From positions 28,815-92,814 of the forward strand of contig JBBIOU010000009.1 of the NCBI GenBank assembly GCA_037443205.1: a stretch of 64,000 nucleotides of DNA, read 5' to 3'. The notes beneath the pieces were generated by a model. That model saw nothing but the letters and a program-made list of their open reading frames with translations. It did no database searches and was not told where the DNA came from. Origin of the DNA: JBBIOU01 sp037443205 (GTDB lineage Bacteria > Bacteroidota > Bacteroidia > Flavobacteriales_D > UBA2798). How positions within the stretch are numbered: position 1 is the stretch's first letter; every line of letters begins with the position of its first letter. Both the position numbers and the translations under genes were made by a program. Positions 17,431-25,103 of this stretch are shown piece after piece.

Positions 17431-18817
17431 TTTTAAGCCCACATGGATTTATGAACTGAATAAAATTATTCCGGACGGAGTATTTACCTCCGAAGAGCAA
17501 AGACATGCCTACAGCCACGATGAAACAGAAGACTTAAAGTTTTTGCCGGATGTGGTAGTTAAACCTGATAATACCAAACAAATTTCTGAACTGCTTAAAT
17601 TTTGCAACAAACATTTGATACCGGTAACTCCTATGGGTGCACGCACCGGTTTAAGCGGTGGAGCATTACCCGTCTATAAAGGCATTGCATTATCTACCGA
17701 AAAATTAAATAAGATTATTCATATTGACGAAAAAAATTTGCAGGCAATAGTTGAGCCGGCTGTTATTACCCAGGTTTTGCAAGATACCGTAATTGAAAAA
17801 AAATTATTTTATCCTCCCGATCCTTCCAGCCGAGGTTCCTGTTATATCGGTGGCAACATAGCCGAAAATGCAGGTGGACCAAGAGCCGTGAAATACGGGG
17901 TTACCAAAGATTATGTATTAAATCTTGAAGTTGTATTGCCCACCGGTGAAATCATCTGGACAGGAGCCAATACCTTAAAAAATGCTACCGGATATAATTT
18001 AACTCAACTGATAGTTGGCAGCGAAGGTACACTGGCAGTAATTACCAAAGCCGTATTAAAACTTATACCTTATCCTGCTCACAACGTATTAATGTTAGTC
18101 CCTTTTTTTAGTGCAACAAAAGCCTGCGAAGCAGTTTCGGCAATATTCAGAGCCGGGATTACACCTTCAGCCCTCGAGTTTATGGAACGCAATGCCATTG
18201 ATTGGGTAATGAAATATGTATCTGGAATTAATATCATGGTTAAAGATAATATTCAGGCTCACCTGCTGATAGAATTAGATGGTAATGATTTAGATAATTT
18301 GTTTAAAGAAGCGCAACAAGTTGAGCAGGTATTGCAGCAATATGAATGTGATGAAATATTGTTTGCCGATACCGAAGAGCAAAAACAAACCCTATGGAAA
18401 ATGCGCAGAAGAGTGGCAGAAGCCGTAAAATCAAATTCTATTTATAAAGAAGAAGATACCGTAGTGCCAAGATATGAACTGCCCCGATTGTTGCAAGGAG
18501 TGAAAGAGATTGGTAATAAGTATGGCTTTCACAGCGTTTGTTATGGCCATGCGGGTGACGGCAATTTGCATGTTAATATTATAAAAAATAATTTGTCCGA
18601 CCCGGAATGGAATGATACATTACCTCTCGGCATTCGCGAGATATTCGAACTAACCGTTAAATTGGGAGGGACCATAAGCGGAGAACATGGTATTGGTTAT
18701 GTTCAAAAACCTTATCTGGATATTGCTTTTAATGAGGTACAAATAAATTTAATGAAAAATATAAAAAAATTGTTTGACCCTAATAATATTCTCAATCCCG
18801 GAAAAATATTTATTTAA
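17423..18817 (+). CDS. FAD-binding 2-hydroxyacid dehydrogenase (GlcD/D-lactate dehydrogenase type)
   Basis: This 464-aa flavoprotein has the FAD_binding_4 pyrophosphate loop PMGARTGLSGGALP (about residues 71-84) and SRGSCYIGGNIAENAGG (about 137-153). The C-terminal FAD-oxidase domain has the metal and substrate motifs GHAGDGNLHVNI (about 374-385) and GEHGIG (about 419-424), and ends NPGKIF. It should oxidise a D-2-hydroxyacid such as glycolate, lactate or a related acid to the 2-oxoacid. In this operon, sulfolactate is a candidate substrate because a ComA-like enzyme lies upstream. That is an inference from context. The start overlaps the DUF368 gene. Confidence 0.88.
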   Translation: MPDFKPTWIYELNKIIPDGVFTSEEQRHAYSHDETEDLKFLPDVVVKPDNTKQISELLKFCNKHLIPVTPMGARTGLSGGALPVYKGIALSTEKLNKIIHIDEKNLQAIVEPAVITQVLQDTVIEKKLFYPPDPSSRGSCYIGGNIAENAGGPRAVKYGVTKDYVLNLEVVLPTGEIIWTGANTLKNATGYNLTQLIVGSEGTLAVITKAVLKLIPYPAHNVLMLVPFFSATKACEAVSAIFRAGITPSALEFMERNAIDWVMKYVSGINIMVKDNIQAHLLIELDGNDLDNLFKEAQQVEQVLQQYECDEILFADTEEQKQTLWKMRRRVAEAVKSNSIYKEEDTVVPRYELPRLLQGVKEIGNKYGFHSVCYGHAGDGNLHVNIIKNNLSDPEWNDTLPLGIREIFELTVKLGGTISGEHGIGYVQKPYLDIAFNEVQINLMKNIKKLFDPNNILNPGKIFI

Positions 18818-18827
18818 TACCTGTTTT

Positions 18828-19442
18828 ATGAAGCAATTTATTCACTTTATGTTGATGTTGTTTTTTTTGTTTGCCTGCAATAAAGACAGGTTGAAAAAAA
18901 ATGAAACAGCAGTTACGGGAACAGTAGTTGATAAACTGACCTTTTTAAAAATACCGGGTGCTATGGTTAGTGTAGTTAAAACCCCTAAGCACAATCCCTC
19001 TATTTATAATATGATTATAGTAACACAACAAACTACCGATTCAAATGCTGCTTTTGATATTAAATTTAAACACGAAGATGCATACAGATATTATATAGTA
19101 GCTCAGAAAACACCTTATTTCTACGAATTTTTCAGCTACCTTACACCGAATCAAAAAAATGAAGTAACCGTTTACTTGTCGCCTCCCGCATACATTAAAG
19201 TAAATGCAAAAAATATAAATCCCTTTGATGCTAATGATAAAATTGAAATTGCAGCTGGCTTTGGAGTAAATGCAACTGTATTAACAGGTCAAAATATTGA
19301 TACCGGTATATTTTTTTCTAATATCGGTAACCGCACAAATACTATTGCATGCAAACTTACACGCAATGCTGTAGATTCAATATTTTCATACAACCTATAT
19401 ACACCGGCATACGATACGGTAAGTATAAATGTACATTATTAA
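18828..19442 (+). CDS. Lipoprotein with a regulatory-like beta domain
   Basis: This 204-aa protein starts at ATG 18828, 10 bases after the dehydrogenase stop. A hydrophobic signal ends in a lipobox-like FFLFAC with the lipidated Cys at about residue 17. A carboxypeptidase-regulatory-like fold follows (VTGTVVDKLTFLKIPGAMV), of the kind found in many Bacteroidota envelope proteins. No enzyme motif is visible. It is the last gene of the ComA operon. An in-frame upstream start at 18774 would lie inside the dehydrogenase gene and hide the signal peptide, so I rejected it. Confidence 0.72.
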   Translation: MKQFIHFMLMLFFLFACNKDRLKKNETAVTGTVVDKLTFLKIPGAMVSVVKTPKHNPSIYNMIIVTQQTTDSNAAFDIKFKHEDAYRYYIVAQKTPYFYEFFSYLTPNQKNEVTVYLSPPAYIKVNAKNINPFDANDKIEIAAGFGVNATVLTGQNIDTGIFFSNIGNRTNTIACKLTRNAVDSIFSYNLYTPAYDTVSINVHY

Positions 19443-19796
19443 CTCTAACTTGCATTAGTTACGCATAACTTGGTTAATCTATGAAATGTGATTGAGGGCA
19501 GCATTTGGGTAAATTCTTTTTTAGATTTTGTTAAACCCAAATTTCTAATGCTGAGTGCTTTGGCAAAGGGCTGGGATTTGGGTTATCCGCCATCAGGCGA
19601 GCATTACGCATGCTAATGCTTAATGCGGGTTAAAATTTCTTACTTTAAAAAACAATAAATATTTCAATAAAATTCTTACAATATCACAGAAACCAGACTT
19701 GCCGAGAAAAAATCGAATGACTTTTTGGGTTCATCTAAAAATTCAGCATTTTATTTTAAATTATTACTAAATTGCCAAATAATTTTCAGGTTATAA
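19443..19796. repeat. Gene gap filled with type A and type B repeats
   Basis: This 354-base gap holds a partial type A end (GGGCAGCATTTGGGT near 19496), a fuller type A copy at 19533-19632 and a type B element at 19696-19732. The type A copy has arms AAACCCAAAT and ATTTGGGTTA, then CGCC-ATCA-GGCG. The type B element has TTGCCGAGAAAAAA then AATGACTTTTTGGGTT. No open frame worth calling was seen, and no clear promoter for the following E1 gene. Confidence 0.7.
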
Positions 19797-21884
19797 ATGA
19801 CAGCAACAGTGAACGAAAAAATTAAGATTTACCCGGATAAAAAAACACAACTTCATGCATTTGAATTGATGTGTACAGCCAAGTGCATGGCCGAGTTGTA
19901 CGAAAAAAATAAAGATGTTACCGCAAAATATGTACATGCTACATCGCGCGGACACGAAGCCGTGCAAATAGCTCTGGGCATGCAACTTAAACCGCAGGAT
20001 TATCTCTCTGCCTATTATCGCGATGACAGTATTTTGTTAGCGATTGGTATGCAGCCCTATGAATTGATGTTGCAACTTTTAGGTAAAAGAGAGGACCCGT
20101 TTTCAGGGGGCAGACATTATTATGCTCATCCGAGTTTAAAACGCGATGATATGCCTAAAATACCTATGCAGTCATCAGCAACAGGTATGCAGGCAATACC
20201 CACCACCGGTGTTGCAATGGGTTTAAAATACAAAGAACAAATTGGTATTGCCGATGATTACAAAGGTGATAACCCCATTGCCGTTTGCTCATTGGGAGAT
20301 GCTTCTATTACTGAAGGCGAGGTGGCCGAAGCTTTTCAAATGGCCGTATTAAAACAACTTCCCATCCTGTATTTAATACAAGATAACGAATGGGATATTT
20401 CTGCTCATGCCCGGGAAATTAGAGCACAAGAGGCATGGGAGTATGCCAAGGGATTTAAAGGTTTGGAAGTACGTAGAATCAACGGCAGCGATTTTTATGA
20501 ATCATACCATTGCATCAAAGAAGTAATTCAAATAATACGTAAAGAGCGCAGGCCATTTATGATTCATGCCAAAGTGCCCTTACTCAATCATCACACATCA
20601 GGCGTCCGAAAAGAATGGTACCGCGAAGATCTCGAAGAACAATCAAAAAGAGACCCATATCCTTTGTTCAGAAAACAACTTTTGGAAAACGGTATCAGCG
20701 AAAACGAAATTAAAGAAATAGAACTACTGGCCGAATTAAAAGTTGAAGCCGAATATAAAAAAGCCCTGGCCAGCGAAGATCCAAAACCCGAAGATATTTA
20801 TAACCATATTTTTGCTGAGACACCTGTAAAAGAAGAAAAAGGCAACCGGGCACCGGCCGGTAAACAACCCACCGTAATGGTAGATTCGGCCTTGTTTGCA
20901 ATTCGCGAATTGATGAGTAAACACAAAGAATGTTTGCTTTACGGACAAGATGTAGGCAGAAGACTGGGCGGAGTTTTTAGAGAAGCAGCAACCCTGGCTC
21001 AACAGTTTGGTGATGAACGCGTATTTAATACTCCCATTCAGGAAGCATTTATTGTTGGCAGTACAGTGGGTATGAGTGCCGTAGGTTTAAAACCGATAGT
21101 AGAAGTACAGTTTGCCGATTATATATGGCCGGGTTTAAACCAGTTATTTACCGAGGTTTCGCGCTCGTATTACCTGAGTAACGGAAAATGGCCGGTAAGT
21201 ATGATTTTGCGTGTGCCCATAGGTGCCTACGGCAGTGGAGGGCCTTATCATTCATCCAGTGTCGAATCGGTAGTATGCAATATCAAAGGTATAAAAGTAG
21301 CCTACCCAAGTACAGGTGCCGATTTAAAAGGATTGATGAAAGCCGCTTATTACGACCCCAATCCGGTTGTGATGCTTGAGCATAAAGGTTTATACTGGAG
21401 TAAAATTAAAGGTACCGAAGATGCCCGAACCATTGAACCCGATGAAGATTATATTATCCCTTTTGGTAAAGCTCGTTTGGTAACAGAAGTTGATAAATAC
21501 GCTCTGCAAAATGGAGTAACACTTACCATTATTACCTACGGCATGGGAGTATATTGGGCTAAAAATGCAGCCAAACAATTTGCCGGAAAAATTGAAATCG
21601 TTGATTTAAGAACCCTCGTACCACTTGACGAAGAAACAGTATTTTCTGTTGTAAAAAAACACGGAAAATGCATCGTATTAACTGAAGAACCCAAGCCTAA
21701 TTCATTTGCACAAGCCCTGGCTGGTCGCATACAAGAATATTGTTTTGAATATTTGGATGCACCCGTAAAAGTAATAGGCGCGGTAGATTTACCCGCTATA
21801 CCTTTAAGTAGTATATTAGAACAGGCAATGTTGCCCAATGCCGAAAAAGTTGCCGCAGCTATAAAGGAATTGCTGGCCTACTAA
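19797..21884 (+). CDS. Fused 2-oxoacid (branched-chain-type) dehydrogenase E1 alpha/beta
   Basis: This 695-aa protein joins both E1 subunits. Residues about 15-330 are E1 alpha, with the thiamine-diphosphate motif GDASITEGEVAEAF...NEW (about 164-199); this departs from the usual GDG by having GDA. Residues about 355-695 are E1 beta (YGQDVGRRLGGVFR, IQEAFIVGSTVGMSAVG, YGSGGPYHSSS). With E2 and E3, encoded elsewhere, it would decarboxylate branched-chain or similar 2-oxoacids to acyl-CoA, which supports synthesis of branched fatty acids. Fused E1 is common in Bacteroidota. It stands alone in a repeat-rich neighbourhood. Confidence 0.9.
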   Translation: MTATVNEKIKIYPDKKTQLHAFELMCTAKCMAELYEKNKDVTAKYVHATSRGHEAVQIALGMQLKPQDYLSAYYRDDSILLAIGMQPYELMLQLLGKREDPFSGGRHYYAHPSLKRDDMPKIPMQSSATGMQAIPTTGVAMGLKYKEQIGIADDYKGDNPIAVCSLGDASITEGEVAEAFQMAVLKQLPILYLIQDNEWDISAHAREIRAQEAWEYAKGFKGLEVRRINGSDFYESYHCIKEVIQIIRKERRPFMIHAKVPLLNHHTSGVRKEWYREDLEEQSKRDPYPLFRKQLLENGISENEIKEIELLAELKVEAEYKKALASEDPKPEDIYNHIFAETPVKEEKGNRAPAGKQPTVMVDSALFAIRELMSKHKECLLYGQDVGRRLGGVFREAATLAQQFGDERVFNTPIQEAFIVGSTVGMSAVGLKPIVEVQFADYIWPGLNQLFTEVSRSYYLSNGKWPVSMILRVPIGAYGSGGPYHSSSVESVVCNIKGIKVAYPSTGADLKGLMKAAYYDPNPVVMLEHKGLYWSKIKGTEDARTIEPDEDYIIPFGKARLVTEVDKYALQNGVTLTIITYGMGVYWAKNAAKQFAGKIEIVDLRTLVPLDEETVFSVVKKHGKCIVLTEEPKPNSFAQALAGRIQEYCFEYLDAPVKVIGAVDLPAIPLSSILEQAMLPNAEKVAAAIKELLAY

Positions 21885-22206
21885 TACAATGGCATCTACC
21901 TGAAAATTATTTGTCTTATATTATCAACAAACGGTTAATTTTAAAAAATTTAGATACCCGCAATGATGCGAAAAAAGTGTAATGACTTTTTAGAGAAACT
22001 TACACAAAAAAGTAAACAGAACATCTGCTTGTTCAAATAAAGAAAATAATCCCCCAATGCCTCATACATAAACACACCCGCCCATGTCATACGTAGCTAA
22101 TAACAATTTTGGCATTAATAATCTTTCTGATTGCTGGTGATAAAATGAGGGAGCCGGGGCAAAATGCGTTTAGTTAAAAGTCATAGGTTGGATAATAGTA
22201 TAGTGA
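21885..22206. repeat. Gene gap with a type B element and an inverted type A copy
   Basis: This 322-base gap follows the E1 gene. A type B element lies at 21956-21992 (GCGAAAAAAGTGTAATGACTT). An approximately 100-base segment at 22019-22118 aligns end to end with 56537-56638: both begin with ACAT, then TGTTC-AAA-AAAGAAAAT, and end with ACAATTTTGG-TTAA. It is a type A copy in reverse orientation. No gene is seen. Confidence 0.65.
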
Positions 22207-22905
22207 TTATAATTTTCCTTCATCCACAAAACTGTAGTAATTTTTATCTCCTATAATAATATGGTCAATAAGTTTTATATCTAATAATTCTCCGGCTTTT
22301 TTAATTTTTTCGGTAATTTTAAAATCTTGTTCACTGGGTTGTATATTGCCCGAAGGATGATTGTGTGCTAAAATTATACCCGAAGCTAATTCTTGTATTG
22401 CTTGTTTAAAAATAATACGCGTATCTACTACTGTTCCGCTAATACCTCCGCGACTAATAAGAAATTTAGATTTTACCTTGTTATTTCGGCTCAGGTTCAA
22501 CATCCAGAACTCTTCGTGCGGTAAATCGCTCAAAAAGGATTGAAGTATCTGATAAGCATCGTTGCTTGATTTTATAGCGTAATCTTCGCTTATTTTTTCA
22601 TCTTTTCTTCTACGTGCCAATTCCATGGCGGCTACTATGCTTATGGCCTTGGCTTCGCCAATACCTTTAAATTGCTGCAAGTCATTTACGCTTAACTTGG
22701 CAAGTTTATTCAGGTTATTGGAACAGGCTTGTAATATTCTTTTTGATAATTCAACAGCCGATTCTTCGTTATTTCCACTGCCTATTAAAATAGCTATCAA
22801 CTCTGCATCCGATAACGAATTTTTACCCTTTAATAGCAGTTTTTCACGGGGTCTGTCGTCTTCGGCCCAGTTTTTTATGCTGATTCGTTGCTTGTTTAAA
22901 GCCAT
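22207..22905 (-). CDS. radC: RadC family JAB-domain protein
   Basis: This 232-aa protein has an N-terminal helix-hairpin-helix region (FKGIGEAKAISIVAAMELARR shown in part: KGIGEAKAISIVAA). The C-terminal MPN/JAB domain has the metal motif HNHPSGNIQPSEQD (about residues 180-193). The family is called DNA repair protein RadC, but its actual activity is unsettled; some members are linked to mobile elements. It lies downstream of rpsT on the same strand, separated by a terminator-like hairpin. Confidence 0.92.
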   Translation of the reverse strand: MALNKQRISIKNWAEDDRPREKLLLKGKNSLSDAELIAILIGSGNNEESAVELSKRILQACSNNLNKLAKLSVNDLQQFKGIGEAKAISIVAAMELARRRKDEKISEDYAIKSSNDAYQILQSFLSDLPHEEFWMLNLSRNNKVKSKFLISRGGISGTVVDTRIIFKQAIQELASGIILAHNHPSGNIQPSEQDFKITEKIKKAGELLDIKLIDHIIIGDKNYYSFVDEGKL

Positions 22906-22922
22906 GGCATAAAATTACAAAA

Positions 22923-22946
22923 CCCTTTCCGAATATTCAGAAAGGG
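22923..22946 (-). terminator. Terminator after rpsT
   Basis: CCCTTTC (22923-22929) and GAAAGGG (22940-22946) pair around an almost self-complementary loop (GAATATTC). On the minus strand the stem is followed by TTTTGTAATTTT. It lies between rpsT and radC. Confidence 0.6.
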
Positions 22947-22975
22947 CTTTGCAAAAATCAAAAACAATGTATTAA

Positions 22976-23230
22976 TTATGAAAGTTTATTAACGTGCAAA
23001 CTTAAACTTGATTTAAGGTTAGCTGCTTTGTTGCGGTGTATGATATTTTTTTTGGCAAGTTTATCTAACATGGCAAATACTTTAGAAAGCATCTCTTGTG
23101 CTTGTTTTTTATCAGTGGTATTGCGCAGCTTTTTAACGGCATTACGCGCAGTTTTGTGGTAATACCTGTTGTGCTCTTTTTTTGCTTCTGTAGAGCGTAT
23201 TCGCTTTATAGACGATTTATGATTAGCCAT
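22976..23230 (-). CDS. rpsT: 30S ribosomal protein S20
   Basis: This 84-aa basic protein has the S20 N-terminus MANHKSSIKRIRS and the helical segments HNRYYHKTARNAVKKLR and HRNKAANLKSSL typical of the family. S20 binds 16S rRNA early in 30S assembly. It starts 25 bases after tRNA-Glu on the same strand and probably shares its promoter, since no separate promoter is visible between them. Confidence 0.95.
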   Translation of the reverse strand: MANHKSSIKRIRSTEAKKEHNRYYHKTARNAVKKLRNTTDKKQAQEMLSKVFAMLDKLAKKNIIHRNKAANLKSSLSLHVNKLS

Positions 23231-23255
23231 GTTTAATTATTTTGTCTTTTTTTAG

Positions 23256-23327
23256 TAGCCCGTAGGGGAATCGAACCCCTGTTACCAGAATGAAAATCTG
23301 ATGTCCTAACCCCTAGACGAACGGGCC
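23256..23327 (-). tRNA. tRNA-Glu (UUC)
   Basis: On the minus strand the 72-base cloverleaf starts GGCCCGTTCGTCTAG and ends GGGGTTCGATTCCCC-ACGGGCT plus discriminator A. The anticodon loop TTTTCAT carries TTC between stems TCAGA and TCTGG. CCA is not encoded. Confidence 0.95.
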
Positions 23328-23358
23328 ATTTTATTATTCCCTTTAATTTTTGGGAGTG

Positions 23359-23389
23359 CAAATGTATAACTTTTTTTACAACAAAACAA
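23359..23389 (-). promoter_or_regulatory. Promoter for tRNA-Glu and rpsT
   Basis: On the minus strand a -33 TTG (23387-23389) is followed, after exactly 20 bases, by TACATTTG (23359-23366), a full match to TAnnTTTG. It lies about 30 bases before the tRNA 5' end and is among the best promoters in the window. Confidence 0.7.
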
Positions 23390-23710
23390 GTGCTAATTTT
23401 TTTTTGCCACAATTTTATAGTTGTGTTTATACAAAGTTATCTGTTTTTAGCGTGTAATCGAAAGAGTCCGGTAAATCAAAAGAAACCTCACTCAATTGTC
23501 CTTAACCAAGCATTTATAACACTCTCCTCTATTAGAGAGGGACTTAAATACTGCATCCCATTGGGGGATTGGAGGATGGGCACAATAAAGCATGGTTCAG
23601 TATTAGAAATTCTAACAATATCTGTACAGATTTTGATAAAAATTTGGCTACTTAAAATAAAATTCATAACATTACGGCCTAAAACCATATAGTATTTTTT
23701 TATCTTAATA
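23390..23710. other. Non-coding gap with a small palindrome
   Basis: This gap of about 320 bases lies between the divergent tRNA-Glu promoter and the FN3 gene. It contains CTCTCCTCT-ATTA-GAGAGGGACTT (around 23522-23546), a hairpin resembling GC-rich palindromes dispersed in other Bacteroidota genomes. It also contains CCCATTGGGGGATTGGAGG nearby. A 100-codon frame across it has no family resemblance and unusual composition; I consider it non-coding. Confidence 0.5.
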
Positions 23711-24334
23711 ATGGAAAGAAGGGCTAAAGTAAATTTGGGCTTAAAAAAAAAGACTCCGGAAGAAAAATTAAAATTAGCCCAGCTATTAGCTAAAAAATTA
23801 GATAATAACTTGTATTTTCCACCGCCTCATCCGCCTTTAGTACCGGCTGTTGTAATGGCAAATAACATGATATCGGCATATAAAGAATTTTTATCGGGCA
23901 ATAAAGAAGTAAAGCAAGTTTACAAGCAACGCGAAAAGCAATTAGATGAAATGTTGATAAATATCGCAAATTATATAGAGTACCATGCTAAGGGTAATGC
24001 CGAGATAATAAAAAGTACCGGGCTTGAACTAAAAGGCAGAAACGAACCCATTGGCAAACTTGCAGCCCCAACTCAATGTAGGGTTAGACTTACCGGTAAT
24101 CAGGGGGAATTATTGGTAAAAAGCAAGCCTGTTTATGGTGCAAAGGCATATTTAATACAAATTACCGAAACCCCCGAAAACAGCCATTCATGGCGTATTA
24201 TTGAAGGTTCTACCCGGGCGCGGTTTATCATCAAAAATTTAATTAGCGGTAATAAATACTATTTTAGAATTGCCGCTATCGGTGGTTCGGGAATGAGTGA
24301 GTGGTCTGATTATGCAGCTAAAGAAGCACCATAA
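23711..24334 (+). CDS. Fibronectin type III-domain protein, first gene of sulfotransferase/phosphodiesterase operon
   Basis: This 207-aa protein lacks a signal peptide and begins with a Lys-rich segment (KVNLGLKKKTPEEKLKLA). Residues about 120-207 form an FN3-like domain (LVKSKPVYGAKAYLIQIT, then LISGNKYYFRIAAIGGSG). The middle is helical. Bacteroidota encode many small proteins of this plan with no known function. The gene is 9 bases upstream of the 63-codon gene and seems to head a four-gene operon. Confidence 0.72.
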   Translation: MERRAKVNLGLKKKTPEEKLKLAQLLAKKLDNNLYFPPPHPPLVPAVVMANNMISAYKEFLSGNKEVKQVYKQREKQLDEMLINIANYIEYHAKGNAEIIKSTGLELKGRNEPIGKLAAPTQCRVRLTGNQGELLVKSKPVYGAKAYLIQITETPENSHSWRIIEGSTRARFIIKNLISGNKYYFRIAAIGGSGMSEWSDYAAKEAP

Positions 24335-24343
24335 AAATAAGCT

Positions 24344-24535
24344 ATGGCAGAAAATAATAACACAGATAAATATCATTTTACAGTAAACGGTAAGCCTTAT
24401 ATTATACAACCCGAAGGTTCCTTAGGCCTGTTGGCATTAGGTTATAAGGGATTGCAGGCATGGAGGGAAGTTAAAAAATCGTTCGTTAATCAAAACAATT
24501 CACACAACTCCAAACAATCGGCCGGGCGTGAATGA
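24344..24535 (+). CDS. Small conserved-looking protein of unknown function
   Basis: This 63-aa protein begins MAENNNTDKYHFTVNGKPY. It has one compact predicted beta/helix segment (YIIQPEGSLGLLALGYKGLQ) and a polar tail. It has no signal peptide or recognised domain. The case for a real gene is its close fit: it starts 9 bases after the FN3 gene, and its stop overlaps the start of the sulfotransferase-like gene by 8 bases. Confidence 0.6.
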   Translation: MAENNNTDKYHFTVNGKPYIIQPEGSLGLLALGYKGLQAWREVKKSFVNQNNSHNSKQSAGRE

Positions 24536-25103
24536 TAAAACAATAATAGTTGTATCCGGTTTACCCCGCTCAGGAACATCTATGATGATGAATATTTTAT
24601 ATCGCTCAGGTATAGAGATATTAACCGATAACTATAGAAAACCTGATGATAATAATCCGCAAGGTTATTTTGAATTTGAGCCGGTAAAAAAAATAGCAAG
24701 CGATGTCAGCTGGATATATCAGGCAGAAAATAAAGCCGTTAAAATAATTGCTCAACTGCTAAAATATTTGCCTCAAACGCATCAGTATAAAATTATTTTT
24801 ATGGAAAGAGAGATCCGTGAAGTAATAGCATCTCAGCAAAAAATGCTGGGTAAATGCGTAGATGCAACAAATACCGAAACCTTAAAACATACATTTTTAA
24901 AACAAATAGAAAGCATTAAAACCTGGCTGCTTCACCAAAAAAATATAGAAGTTATCTTTATAAACCATAATGACATTATATACAACAGTTTGCCAATACT
25001 TAACAAACTTTCAGAATTTTTGAATAATGAACTGATTATGCAAAACGGCATAAAAGCCATACAACCCGGTTTGCATCGAAATAAAACAGTAAACACACCA
25101 TGA
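24528..25103 (+). CDS. Sulfotransferase-like P-loop protein
   Basis: This 191-aa protein starts with IIVVSGLPRSGTSMMMNIL (about residues 4-22), the 5'-phosphosulfate-binding P-loop of PAPS-dependent sulfotransferases. KIIFMEREIREVIASQQKML follows in the position of the 3'-phosphate motif. It is shorter than typical sulfotransferases (250-300 aa) and lacks an obvious acceptor-binding half. It overlaps the genes on both sides (8 and 4 bases). Its whole length resembles the last 150 residues of the next protein. It may transfer sulfate or only bind nucleotide. Confidence 0.75.
   Translation: MNDKTIIVVSGLPRSGTSMMMNILYRSGIEILTDNYRKPDDNNPQGYFEFEPVKKIASDVSWIYQAENKAVKIIAQLLKYLPQTHQYKIIFMEREIREVIASQQKMLGKCVDATNTETLKHTFLKQIESIKTWLLHQKNIEVIFINHNDIIYNSLPILNKLSEFLNNELIMQNGIKAIQPGLHRNKTVNTP

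Noticed and set aside
18774..18827. Upstream start for the lipoprotein gene
   Set aside because: It lies inside the dehydrogenase gene and would bury the lipoprotein signal.
23390..23692. GTG-started 100-codon frame in the gap upstream of the FN3 gene
   Set aside because: It crosses a palindrome, has no recognisable domain, and a comparable frame exists on the opposite strand, as expected by chance.
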